From Shewanella denitrificans OS217 (lineage in GTDB: Bacteria > Pseudomonadota > Gammaproteobacteria > Enterobacterales > Shewanellaceae), in assembly GCF_000013765.1 (NCBI RefSeq), contig NC_007954.1, forward strand, positions 3,968,001 to 4,032,000: DNA of 64,000 bases, in the 5' to 3' direction. Below, piece by piece: positions 10,001-17,377 of the stretch. The translations under genes were made by a program, and so were the position numbers. Positions within the stretch are counted from its first letter, which is position 1. Every line of letters starts with the position of its first letter. Below the pieces are notes generated by a model. It had not been told where the DNA came from, searched no databases, and saw only the letters and a list, made by a program, of their open reading frames with translations.

Positions 10001-11698
10001 CATACTCATCATTGTAGAGTCTAGCTGGCAACGTCTTAACCAGCCGCCATCACCGCCATATCTGGAAGTTTTACCGGCCACCAAGGTGGGTATGCCGTCA
10101 AAGCCACTTAACGCCGTGGTATAGCCACATTGGTTTGCCAAATCAATTACAGAAGAACCCGTTCCAGTCTGGCCATTGCCAAAATGAAACTTCACATTGT
10201 CGCCATTGAGGTTAATGGTTCCAGTGCCTTGGCTCAGCGCCATATAGGCCAGAGTTTCATTCTTTAACTGGCTTATATCACCTGGTTGGCAACGAGTATT
10301 ACCCGTGCGCACTTCTGAGCTATCGAGCGCAAGTTCGATACCGTTAGCGGTAAATTGTGAGGTGCTGGTCAACCAGCAATTATTGTTTTTACTTTGTAAT
10401 TGATTAAGCACCACATTTTGCCCAGTAGGCAAAGTCACTTGAGTGTAGGGGCTATTACTGCCTAACAACGCTTGGTTTATTTGCACACTCCCCGCGATGA
10501 GCTGAGTGCCATTAGACAACTCATGGGTACCTGGACTCACGGCAATCCAATGCACTTCAGGCATAGGCACAGATTTTACATAGCGATTACCTGGGGATGG
10601 CGGTTCAACTTGAGTCCAGCTAAAGCCAGTGGCGGAAATATTACTGATTGTTACTGTGGCCGGACCGTCACTGTTGCTATTGGTTTTAGACACAGTCGCC
10701 ATAGCAAAAACTAATGGCGTGACACCGGCCTCGAAAGGTTTATCGAATAATACAGTATTGCTGCCCGAAAGAGATTGGCCAAATTGCATATGGAATACAG
10801 CAGGCGGTGTTGGCAGGGTGCAATTAGGCACTGTGGTAACACGGGCCACAGTATCGGCAAAGGTCACACTAGCGCCACCATTGAGACGCACTTGATTTGA
10901 AGTGATGGCCCCAGTTAAGCTCGCACTCCCCTCTAAGGTTGCCGTGCCCTGCGCCACCACATAAGCATTTAAACGGGCGCTACCATTAAGAGTAAAGTCA
11001 CCGTAGTTGTAGATCACAAATCGCTCAGGTGCGCCTATAAGGTTGAGATCTTGATGGGTATAATTATTTTTAATAAAAAAAGTCACAGTGCCACTGGCTG
11101 GAAAAACCAAGGTCACACCGTTATTAATGGATAAGGTTTCTATCCAATACTGGCCAGAGGATAACTCCAACCTCCCAGAGGATGCCGACAGGCTTTTCAG
11201 CTTATAGATGCCATCAGGGGTGGTAAATTTGAGTGTTTTGTCACTGCCACCGCTTAAACTGACATTAGCGTACTCCCCTTGAGGCACAGAGATACTGGGG
11301 GTCGAAAAACTCGGGGGGCCAATATTGGTGCTGCTAGCAGAAGTACATTGACTAAAGGCGAGACGATCATTGGGGAGTACAGCCAAGGGCGTGGTGTCCT
11401 TACAGGACTTGGCTTTGTTATTACCATTAGCTGCTACACAGGCACCATGCTGATCGAACACTGTGATTGCTGGCAACTTCGCATTATTGGGGGCATTAAA
11501 GAGATAAGCCGAATTGGCAAAACCTATGGTGGCATTACTGTCATAGGCGTTAATGCCTTCAATAAAAGTCTTATCCCACGCGGCGCTTACCTGTGCAGGT
11601 ACGCCAAATAAACCTGTCAACATAACCAAAGCCAATAGCACTTTTCGCCAAGCGTGCGCGCCACTAACATCAGTTTTGAGTGAATAATTAATTGTCAC
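7037..11698 (-). CDS. mshQ: MSHA biogenesis protein MshQ, giant lectin-like surface protein
   Basis: Last gene of the MSHA locus. About 1553 residues with a signal peptide (VLLALVMLTGLFGVPAQVSA), so it is exported. From about 600 to 810 a region resembles L-type lectin/ConA folds (EIEFDYFAW, GADGIAIILSD, GGALGYAQRDNG, GGWLGIALDEYGNF). The C-terminal third fits the DUF6701 domain that ends MshQ proteins. The start is ambiguous. An in-frame TTG at 11707 sits directly against GGAGG, too close for a ribosome site. The GTG at 11698 has GGAGG nine bases upstream and is preferred. Both overlap the end of mshP. Its role is inferred: a tip adhesin or an anchoring factor, because it is co-encoded with minor pilins. 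A catalytic function is not apparent. Confidence 0.85.
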   Translation of the reverse strand: MTINYSLKTDVSGAHAWRKVLLALVMLTGLFGVPAQVSAAWDKTFIEGINAYDSNATIGFANSAYLFNAPNNAKLPAITVFDQHGACVAANGNNKAKSCKDTTPLAVLPNDRLAFSQCTSASSTNIGPPSFSTPSISVPQGEYANVSLSGGSDKTLKFTTPDGIYKLKSLSASSGRLELSSGQYWIETLSINNGVTLVFPASGTVTFFIKNNYTHQDLNLIGAPERFVIYNYGDFTLNGSARLNAYVVAQGTATLEGSASLTGAITSNQVRLNGGASVTFADTVARVTTVPNCTLPTPPAVFHMQFGQSLSGSNTVLFDKPFEAGVTPLVFAMATVSKTNSNSDGPATVTISNISATGFSWTQVEPPSPGNRYVKSVPMPEVHWIAVSPGTHELSNGTQLIAGSVQINQALLGSNSPYTQVTLPTGQNVVLNQLQSKNNNCWLTSTSQFTANGIELALDSSEVRTGNTRCQPGDISQLKNETLAYMALSQGTGTINLNGDNVKFHFGNGQTGTGSSVIDLANQCGYTTALSGFDGIPTLVAGKTSRYGGDGGWLRRCQLDSTMMSMVVDEDTYQDSDRSHVWENYSFVALEKINDSLSCFNDDFSRTEIGDDWAHKVLGSSLAPSITNGRLRLTSAIGNQATSSTYQRLFPAADNLVEIEFDYFAWSSQAGTGADGIAIILSDASITPQPGSFGGALGYAQRDNGTPGFAGGWLGIALDEYGNFSNANEGKRDGPGFRAQAVAIRGSANTSYRYLTGTNANLNPRIDVRSTANAAPNHRYKIVIDSRVSGTAMVSVLRDTQNRGNPADYIELVPPFNALSFSGQAPVPDDFYVSFTGSTGGSNNNHEMDDFKVCALKSKPVGAQVHHFEFDYSLSPLTCKAETMTVRACKNAVCDLFTDPVRASLSPHPIANGGWYFEGNNTNAVSFTNGLAQVDLRHHGITPITIGVTSSDPSTVAGSDTLCRRGSGSLSKASCSISFADSGFVFDVPDKLANKETADISIKAVKKSDTSQQCVPSFSGVSKTLNFWSSYISPSTLISPQPVTVNGRVIGQQANTATAIGLNFDANGESKFTLNYPDAGQIELNATYTGSGDDAGLVMQGSDQFVSFPVGLCITPKESAALCPNADASCKAYKEAGKAFELVIQAKAWQRDDDDIDNNGDINKYCDNLNTPNYAQTSIVLTHNLIAPKDNHLGSLSNSLYSHVAAINNSNTVSQSVSEVGVFTFSADPPREYLASSFYHIPTATSGNIGRFVPASFEVIQSSITAACGAFSYMDQGFGIGYTLAAKNITGVTTQNYIGAFAKASISLAGENANDGVDLSSRLTTPSIPTSAWDKGEALMSGSDASYFNRLSAPQVDGPFESLAIGLKVDDNDGGLALIAAADMHAGSTAMPCGSLCDAKLLGPLNTTTKLRHGRVVMDNTYGPESETLRMPVYAQYWSAGNWVNNLADACSTLSPTLDGSEQYSPALIPGQTIVRGPALVTLFQGGQELTWNNAGTVDYRGEVRAPLTVAPWLKWYWNWDSSSPNILADPRASAFFGRYRGHDRIIYWRETQ

Positions 11699-12137
11699 GG
11701 GCTTCAACCTCCACTTGCCTTCTGACTCGCATATTTCCTAACTCGCAAATGGCTTCGCTGATAATTCGATATTGAGTTTGCGTTCCTACTGAGTAGCTAA
11801 AACATTCTAAGGTGACACGGCAACCACTAAAGCCCAGGCTCGCGGGCGGCGTCCAAGCAGGAGTAGTAACTGCATCGCAATTACTGACACCACCCGCTAA
11901 GGGGAATAACCTAGCTAACGCCGCATCGGCGCCACTGTTCGCCGTCGCTAATGCTCTGGTACCTAATACTTCTTGGTTAACACTGTCATCAGCATCACTG
12001 ACAATATTAATCAGCGCTGCTGCCAATAAGAACATCACAGTGATCACAAAAATACTCATGACTAAGGCGCTGCCCCGCTGTTTTAGCGGCAAAGCGGAGT
12101 GAAGTTTGTTGGTTAAACGACCTCTATTAAGGGACAT
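11688..12137 (-). CDS. mshP: MSHA biogenesis protein MshP (minor pilus component, PilX-like)
   Basis: Small protein (149 residues) with one N-terminal membrane helix preceded by a basic, Gly-containing leader (KQRGSALVMSIFVITVMFLL). This matches PilX/MshP proteins, which lack the classical FTLIE start but enter the pilus as minor pilins. Four cysteines in the soluble part could form disulfides. The start ATG has AGGTG four bases upstream and overlaps the mshO stop by 11 bases. The tail overlaps mshQ. It belongs to the distal mshCDOPQ minor-pilin group. Confidence 0.85.
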   Translation of the reverse strand: MSLNRGRLTNKLHSALPLKQRGSALVMSIFVITVMFLLAAALINIVSDADDSVNQEVLGTRALATANSGADAALARLFPLAGGVSNCDAVTTPAWTPPASLGFSGCRVTLECFSYSVGTQTQYRIISEAICELGNMRVRRQVEVEARDN

Positions 12138-12963
12138 TGATCACCTGCACTTGGTGGCGATATTGAAAAGTTTCCCCAAGCACGCGAAACCTAGGCTGCA
12201 ATTGCACTATGGCATTAGTCATTAAGCTTGAAGGTGTCAGAGATAGAGGTAAGTCTGCATTAATACTGAGTTCATTAATGATGTTTTGCCCCATTAAGGA
12301 ACGCACCCGAGTAACAGGCATAGTATTGGGGTTGGGTTGAGTCTGCTGTAGACCATAGGCCGAATAGCGATACAAATCGCCGGGTACACCTGCCACTAAT
12401 TGCTCGAAACAGTAACTCACGGCTTGGCTGGCAAAGTACACCCTCTGCCTGGGGGATGCCTGTTCAAAACGCACTTGAGTGGCAAAACCTAAGGTTAAGG
12501 CATCTGCTAATACAGCCACACTCGCGAGCTGAAAGCGCTTTGCCTCGCTGACGTCATAAACCTCTGTGTCAGTTAAGGGATAAATCAAGGCCCATTGGCC
12601 TGCACTTATCTGGCTATTATCAGGATCATCAATAATCACAGTGCCAGTATTCGCCGCTGGTGTATCCGGGGCTATCGGCATCGTTAAGTAAGAAGTACTG
12701 GCTTCAATGGGCACAAACTCTAGGCATTGCCAGTTGTCATTATTACTGAGGCGCACACTGTTAGGCACGGCGCCTCTTAGTTCTCGGGTCATGCGTTCTA
12801 TAGCATAGCGGCTCTGACCTAGCACTTGATCCACCGAAGATGACTCAACAAAAATACGGGTGCCAAAAATAATAAAGCCACTAACGCCAATCACCATCAC
12901 CCCTAAAATTAAGATAACGGTGACCAATTCAACCAAGGTGAATCCTGTTGTGCGACTTCGCAT
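12127..12963 (-). CDS. mshO: MSHA minor pilin MshO
   Basis: Type IV minor prepilin of 278 residues. The leader is very short (MRSRTTG) and is followed by the prepilin peptidase motif G|FTLVELVTVILILGVMV, with Glu at position 5 of the mature protein. The large soluble domain (about residues 40-278) resembles MshO/PilW-type minor pilins that help start pilus assembly at the tip. Its first codon abuts mshD (the two share one base), and its end overlaps mshP by 11 bases, consistent with one transcript. Confidence 0.88.
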   Translation of the reverse strand: MRSRTTGFTLVELVTVILILGVMVIGVSGFIIFGTRIFVESSSVDQVLGQSRYAIERMTRELRGAVPNSVRLSNNDNWQCLEFVPIEASTSYLTMPIAPDTPAANTGTVIIDDPDNSQISAGQWALIYPLTDTEVYDVSEAKRFQLASVAVLADALTLGFATQVRFEQASPRQRVYFASQAVSYCFEQLVAGVPGDLYRYSAYGLQQTQPNPNTMPVTRVRSLMGQNIINELSINADLPLSLTPSSLMTNAIVQLQPRFRVLGETFQYRHQVQVINVP

Positions 12964-13517
12964 CAGTAATTACTCCTCAAGGCTTGGTAAGTGATCACTT
13001 CGCCATCTGGAGTAGTCACATTGACAGTTACTAACTTAGTATTAGCCGCAGCGCCTAAAACAACACTCACTGCGAGGCGATAGTTAGGGTAAAAGTCGTT
13101 ATAGCTTTGGCTTGAGTTAAGCATTAAATTGGTTTCGCTTAACCCATGGTAATCATCGACATCGTTAAACTGCTCACGGGTTTCTGTACCATCAGGTCCA
13201 AACTCAGTTTCAAGGCTACAGGGCAAGCCTAATGGACTACCACATGCTGGTACACCGCCGTTGGCATTAGTATTTTGATCATAACGCTTGCCCCAAATCT
13301 CATTTAAGATACCGTGGGCAAGTTCAGCCGAGCGCACTCTATGCAAGGTTTTTGCGGCCCTGTCCGCCTGTGGAAACAACATGCTGGTCATCATGACAAT
13401 GGCAATACTCATGACTAGCATACCCACCACCAGCTCCATCAAGGTAAAACCGCCTTGATTGCCTGTTGCGGCTTTTGCTTGCGCTGTACCTCTTCCTTTG
13501 ATGGACTTAGTTCTCAT
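12963..13517 (-). CDS. mshD: MSHA minor pilin MshD
   Basis: Minor prepilin (184 residues from the ATG at 13517). The processing site GG|FTLMELVVGMLVMSIA follows a 24-residue, basic leader, long for the class but seen in MshD/PilV-type proteins. The ATG at 13517 overlaps the end of mshC by 11 bases and has GAAGG eight bases upstream. An in-frame start at 13544 would extend it further into mshC and lacks such a site. Position between mshC and mshO gives the name. Confidence 0.87.
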   Translation of the reverse strand: MRTKSIKGRGTAQAKAATGNQGGFTLMELVVGMLVMSIAIVMMTSMLFPQADRAAKTLHRVRSAELAHGILNEIWGKRYDQNTNANGGVPACGSPLGLPCSLETEFGPDGTETREQFNDVDDYHGLSETNLMLNSSQSYNDFYPNYRLAVSVVLGAAANTKLVTVNVTTPDGEVITYQALRSNY

Positions 13518-13980
13518 ACATGTAGCCTTCGGCGGAAATGGCAATCACTAAGCTCTCATCAGCAACAGTTTGAATGCAGTTGTTATTGGCGTTGCAATTG
13601 AGTTGCGGCCGGCCATTAATATCAAAATCTATGTTAAAGCTATCACTATTTGTGTCTAGTAGCACCAGCCGCGCGCCACCAGCCAAGAGCTGCGGATCAT
13701 CGACACGGGCTATGGCCCCGCCGCAAGTGGGCCCAGTTCGATTAGCAAAATGAGTTAATTGGTATTGGTTTGGCGTTATTTGCAGGCGATAGCATCTGTC
13801 AGTGTTGTTTAGGGCCAGTTGTTGTACCAGCCTAAGCTCGGCTAAAAACTCACTGCGTAAACTGTAGGCACTGTAAGATGTGGGGCCAATAAAGCGCGGC
13901 AAGGCAGTGACAGCTAAAATTCCAATTAAAATTATGGTTGTGACCAGCTCCACCAAGGTAAAACCTGAATGCTGTGTCAT
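13507..13980 (-). CDS. mshC: MSHA minor pilin MshC
   Basis: Minor prepilin of 157 residues with a five-residue leader and cleavage at MTQHSG|FTLVELVTTI. The soluble domain holds four cysteines, two close together near the C terminus (NCNANNNC), likely disulfide-forming. The start at 13980 is chosen because GGGA lies seven bases upstream and it gives a standard short leader. The alternative at 14022 has its AAGGA only one base away and would give an unusual 20-residue leader. It is the first gene after the mshA terminator, so its expression depends on read-through or a promoter in 13981-14117. Confidence 0.88.
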   Translation of the reverse strand: MTQHSGFTLVELVTTIILIGILAVTALPRFIGPTSYSAYSLRSEFLAELRLVQQLALNNTDRCYRLQITPNQYQLTHFANRTGPTCGGAIARVDDPQLLAGGARLVLLDTNSDSFNIDFDINGRPQLNCNANNNCIQTVADESLVIAISAEGYMYEN

Positions 13981-14117
13981 TGAAAATCCCACTTTAGCTG
14001 CGTTATTCGTCAAGTTAACCATGTCCTTAATCGGGAAATACTGACTTTTAGTGTCTTATAACTGTTTGAGTATGGCAAATTATTCTGTTCTACAATCATG
14101 TACTTTGCCATCAATAG

Positions 14118-14147
14118 GCAAAAAAAAAGCCTGCGATGCAGGCTTTA
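14118..14147 (-). terminator. Rho-independent terminator after mshA
   Basis: On the minus strand, AAAGCCTGC/GCAGGCTTT forms a perfect 9-bp stem with a 3-nt loop, followed by a run of T (the A-run at 14120-14128 on the plus strand). It begins 14 bases after the mshA stop. It would separate the abundant major pilin transcript from the downstream minor pilin genes mshCDOPQ. Confidence 0.9.
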
Positions 14148-14160
14148 AATTTAGATACGC

Positions 14161-14679
14161 TTAACAGCCAGTTGTCACAGATAGATAAACTGGATCTAGG
14201 GTATTGGTAGCCCTAGTGTATTGTAAATAACATGCACTGGCTGCTGCCGGGTTTGCCGTTCTACTTTGAGGTATAAGTCTGAAAGTAGCATCGTTAATTC
14301 GTCTTACGCCCCAATCACTTGTTACTGTGGTCGTATTGTCGGTTAGTTGTTGAAAATCAATATCGAGAGCTGCTTCTATGTTTGTTTCAATATCCGCAAC
14401 AGAAGCCCCAGAAGTAATATAACCATAAGCGATAGAAACTGTTGTTGTACCGCCAACATTAACTGTGGACGTTGCAAGGGTATTAGTGCCTGCAATGATT
14501 GACTTAGAGTGAATTATGCTATTAGCACCTTTTAATGCGCCTTCTAATCCATCTAATGCCGCAATACGCGCATCACCTTGTAGATTCATAAACTTAGGCG
14601 CTGCTGTGACAGCAAGAATACCTAAAATAATGATCACTACGACTAATTCGATCAGGGTAAAACCTTGTTGTCTTTTCAT
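14161..14679 (-). CDS. mshA: MSHA major pilin MshA
   Basis: Major type IVa pilin, 172 residues. The leader MKRQQG is cut before FTLIELVVVIIILGILAV, the N-terminal assembly helix, with Glu5 present. The soluble head contains a C-terminal cysteine pair (ASACYLQY... and terminal TGC) that would form the disulfide-bonded D-region. It is rich in Thr/Ser/Ala, usual for pilins. It is followed at once by a strong terminator, and 150 bases of AT-rich spacer (14680-14829) separate it from mshB. This layout suggests mshA has its own strong promoter there, although no clear -10/-35 pair could be chosen. Confidence 0.93.
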   Translation of the reverse strand: MKRQQGFTLIELVVVIIILGILAVTAAPKFMNLQGDARIAALDGLEGALKGANSIIHSKSIIAGTNTLATSTVNVGGTTTVSIAYGYITSGASVADIETNIEAALDIDFQQLTDNTTTVTSDWGVRRINDATFRLIPQSRTANPAAASACYLQYTRATNTLDPVYLSVTTGC

Positions 14680-14829
14680 CTATCTAACCTTATTGATAAG
14701 CAAAATGGGGTATTTTTTAAAGCCTTGAGTCTAGGTAAGCCAAGTCACACTTTAGACTGCCTTTAAACTTGTAACAGATAAGAACATACTTTAATTCTCT
14801 TTTCAATCACAAGCTTAATGCACCTAAGC

Positions 14830-15453
14830 TTAAGGTGTGAAAGGCGTCTGAGTAAAGCTTAATACTTGACCTGTACCAGGGTTATAAGTCAAGCCTTTGG
14901 CATTAGAGGTGGTTAAGTCCGGTGGTGGTAAGGCAACTCCAGACGATTCATCCAGGATCAGCGATGCCACCTGGTGATAGACACATAAATCCAGCCCTGT
15001 GACTGTAGTGCCATCGATAGCGGTTGAAGAACCACCGACACCATTGAGCATACGTACTGTATAACGCTGGTTGCGAGCATCTAAGGTATACAGCACGTTA
15101 CGGGGGGCACTTTGCAGCACGCTATTAAACACTTGCTGGCAACTGGCATCGGACATGCTGGTCACGTCGGTATTAGTACTGCCTGTCGGGAAACCAAAAC
15201 GAGTATCTAGAGAGATACGCGTCCCATCGAGGATCACCGAATTATTACGCCTGCCGTCCACTTCCCATTGGGCGCGAACAAAACCCACTGCCGTTGCTAA
15301 ACCACCAGCAACCCCATCGACGCTGGCATTTTCAGCATCATCGGTGACGTTTAAGAAACGCGGAATGGCGGTCGCCGCGAGTAGGCCAAGGATAACGATA
15401 ACTATGACCAACTCAATCAAAGAAAAACCTTGTTGTTTCAATTTCATACTCAC
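14830..15453 (-). CDS. mshB: MSHA pilin-like protein MshB
   Basis: Type IV prepilin paralogue of MshA (207 residues), with cleavage at MSMKLKQQG|FSLIELVIVI and a helix matching MshA closely. Two cysteines (residues about 100 and 155) could pair. It lies upstream of mshA on the same strand. The 147-base gap before mshF (15454-15600) is very AT-rich. An extended -10-like TGCTAATAT on the minus strand there is a possible promoter for mshB-mshA, but this is only suggestive. Confidence 0.88.
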   Translation of the reverse strand: MSMKLKQQGFSLIELVIVIVILGLLAATAIPRFLNVTDDAENASVDGVAGGLATAVGFVRAQWEVDGRRNNSVILDGTRISLDTRFGFPTGSTNTDVTSMSDASCQQVFNSVLQSAPRNVLYTLDARNQRYTVRMLNGVGGSSTAIDGTTVTGLDLCVYHQVASLILDESSGVALPPPDLTTSNAKGLTYNPGTGQVLSFTQTPFTP

Positions 15454-15600
15454 TCACCTTGCTGTGATATTAGCAGTAATACTCTCTAGGCTATCAGCCT
15501 GAAGAACACCTAAACCTTGTTATGAACTTTTACATTTAAAAATTTGATATTTATTTTTTATATTAGCAGTTTAATCCCTTTTAAAAAGCGATAGCTAGGA

Positions 15601-16131
15601 TTAATTCTCGCCTGCACGCCAAAACACGACTTCACCTGTGGTTTGTTGATAAGTTAATGCCGAACCATCCAGGGCAGTATAACGACAACTTTGGCTGTTT
15701 CCTTGATAAGCCGCGATAATGTTAAGCTCAGTTAAATTACTGCCTAAAAGCTGTAACCACAGGCGTTCACAACCTAGATAATCTAAATTCCGCAGTTGCG
15801 GCCAACCCGCGGTGCTCATCAACACAGACGCGCCATCTTGGGCTTGCAGAGACGCTGGCACAGCATTGACCTCGCTAGCATGCCACTCTTGCCATTCTAA
15901 CTTGATGCTGTGAGGACGCCCAGAAGACAACCATTGACTGCGGATCATAGGCAAGGTGGTGATAAGTCGCCTGTGCTCCAAGGCTAAACTTTGGCTACGA
16001 ACCTCCTCGACCCCATTGAAATAGCGCCAGCCTAAAAATCCTAAGATAATTAACACCAAGACTAAGGTCACCATACGACCATAGAGTCCTAGCATTTCAC
16101 CCTCTGCCTGTTGCTGGCTATGCATAGACAT
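15601..16131 (-). CDS. mshF: MSHA biogenesis protein MshF
   Basis: Protein of 176 residues with one N-terminal membrane helix (MVTLVLVLIILGFLGWRYF, about residues 20-38) and a periplasmic domain containing two cysteines. It lacks a prepilin peptidase site, so it is not a processed pilin. Position between mshG and mshB identifies it as MshF, whose biochemical role is not established. Confidence 0.82.
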   Translation of the reverse strand: MSMHSQQQAEGEMLGLYGRMVTLVLVLIILGFLGWRYFNGVEEVRSQSLALEHRRLITTLPMIRSQWLSSGRPHSIKLEWQEWHASEVNAVPASLQAQDGASVLMSTAGWPQLRNLDYLGCERLWLQLLGSNLTELNIIAAYQGNSQSCRYTALDGSALTYQQTTGEVVFWRAGEN

Positions 16132-16157
16132 GCCTTAATGGTCTTAGACTTATCATA

Positions 16158-17375
16158 CTAGCCCCCTTTAGCGGCATTGAGCATGTCCCACATGGGCAAA
16201 TAAATCCCCAAGGCCAGAATTAACACAATACAAGCAACAAAGCCTATCAATATGGGCTCGAGTTTGGCGGTCAAATTTTTCAGATCGTAATCCACTTCAC
16301 CTTCATAAAAGTCGGCAGCATCATTTAATAACTGATCGATTTGTCCCGTCTCTTCCCCCACGGCCACCATTTGCAGCACTAAGGGGGTAAACAGTTGACT
16401 CTGATTTGACACCCTTAACATAGACTCACCGGACTCTATGCCGCGCCGCATGCCGACGATGGCATCATGCATATAGGCGTTATCTACCGCATCGGCCACC
16501 AGACTCAAGGCCTGAGTCATGGGAACGCCGGCGCTGAGCATCATAGAAAAACTGCGGCAATAGCGCGCTAAGGTAGAACGTTCAATAATCGAACCGACAG
16601 CGGGAATGCTCAACTTCCATCTATCCCACTTTTTCTCACCTTCCGCCGTGCTGTGCCAATAACGAATGCCGAAGAATACCCCAAAAGTGCCAAGCAGCAT
16701 GGCAGGCCAATAATTGACGAAGGCGCTGGAGGTACCTATGAGCAGCTTAGTGGCCCAAGGGAGTTCGGCGCCAAAGCGAGAAAACATATCGGCAAATTTA
16801 GGAATAACCATGATATTAAGAATAACCATGGCAATAACTATCGCCCCCAATACAAACATGGGGTAGCGCATCGCCGATTTTATTCGCCTGCGGGTCTCCT
16901 GCTCGCGCTCGATATAACTTGATAGCTGAATAAACACATCTTCAAGCTTACCTGTGTTTTCTCCCACATGGATCATGGACACAAAGAGGGCATCGAACAC
17001 CTTAGGATATTGATTCATCGCCGAAGATAAGGGCCGACCTGCCGTTAATTGTTCTAATATATCTTCCAAGGCCTCTTTCATCACCTTAGAGTGAGTCGAC
17101 TCAGACAGACCAGCAATAGCACGCAGAATAGGAATGCCAGAGCGGGTCAGTGAATACATTTGCCTTGTAAAAATTTGCAGCTCATCTAAAGACACCCCTG
17201 GAGTAAATAAGCCCCCAAGGCTAAAGGAGTGCCGCTGCTTCACTTCTTTTAGTTCAAGGGGAATGATCCCCCGAGACATCAAGGTATCGGCGGCGCTACT
17301 TTCGCTAGTCGATTCAAGCTCGGCGCTGACAGCTTGCCCCTGGGCATTGCGACCTCGATATTGATAGATGGGCAT
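16158..17375 (-). CDS. mshG: MSHA inner-membrane platform protein MshG (PilC/GspF family)
   Basis: Polytopic platform protein of the pilus assembly machine, 405 residues. It has two copies of the GspF domain: the first around residues 70-190 (FTRQMYSLTRSGIPI, then a membrane segment near 170), the second around 270-395 (YCRSFSMMLSAGVPMTQAL, MVAVGEETGQIDQLL). Each ends in hydrophobic helices. It couples the MshE ATPase to pilin insertion. The start is two bases after the mshE stop, indicating coupling. Confidence 0.95.
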   Translation of the reverse strand: MPIYQYRGRNAQGQAVSAELESTSESSAADTLMSRGIIPLELKEVKQRHSFSLGGLFTPGVSLDELQIFTRQMYSLTRSGIPILRAIAGLSESTHSKVMKEALEDILEQLTAGRPLSSAMNQYPKVFDALFVSMIHVGENTGKLEDVFIQLSSYIEREQETRRRIKSAMRYPMFVLGAIVIAMVILNIMVIPKFADMFSRFGAELPWATKLLIGTSSAFVNYWPAMLLGTFGVFFGIRYWHSTAEGEKKWDRWKLSIPAVGSIIERSTLARYCRSFSMMLSAGVPMTQALSLVADAVDNAYMHDAIVGMRRGIESGESMLRVSNQSQLFTPLVLQMVAVGEETGQIDQLLNDAADFYEGEVDYDLKNLTAKLEPILIGFVACIVLILALGIYLPMWDMLNAAKGG

Positions 17376-17377
17376 GC

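Noticed and set aside
14680..14829. Sigma-54 or CRP site upstream of mshA
   Set aside because: TGTGACTTGGC resembles half a CRP site only, and no GG-N10-GC sigma-54 element was found.
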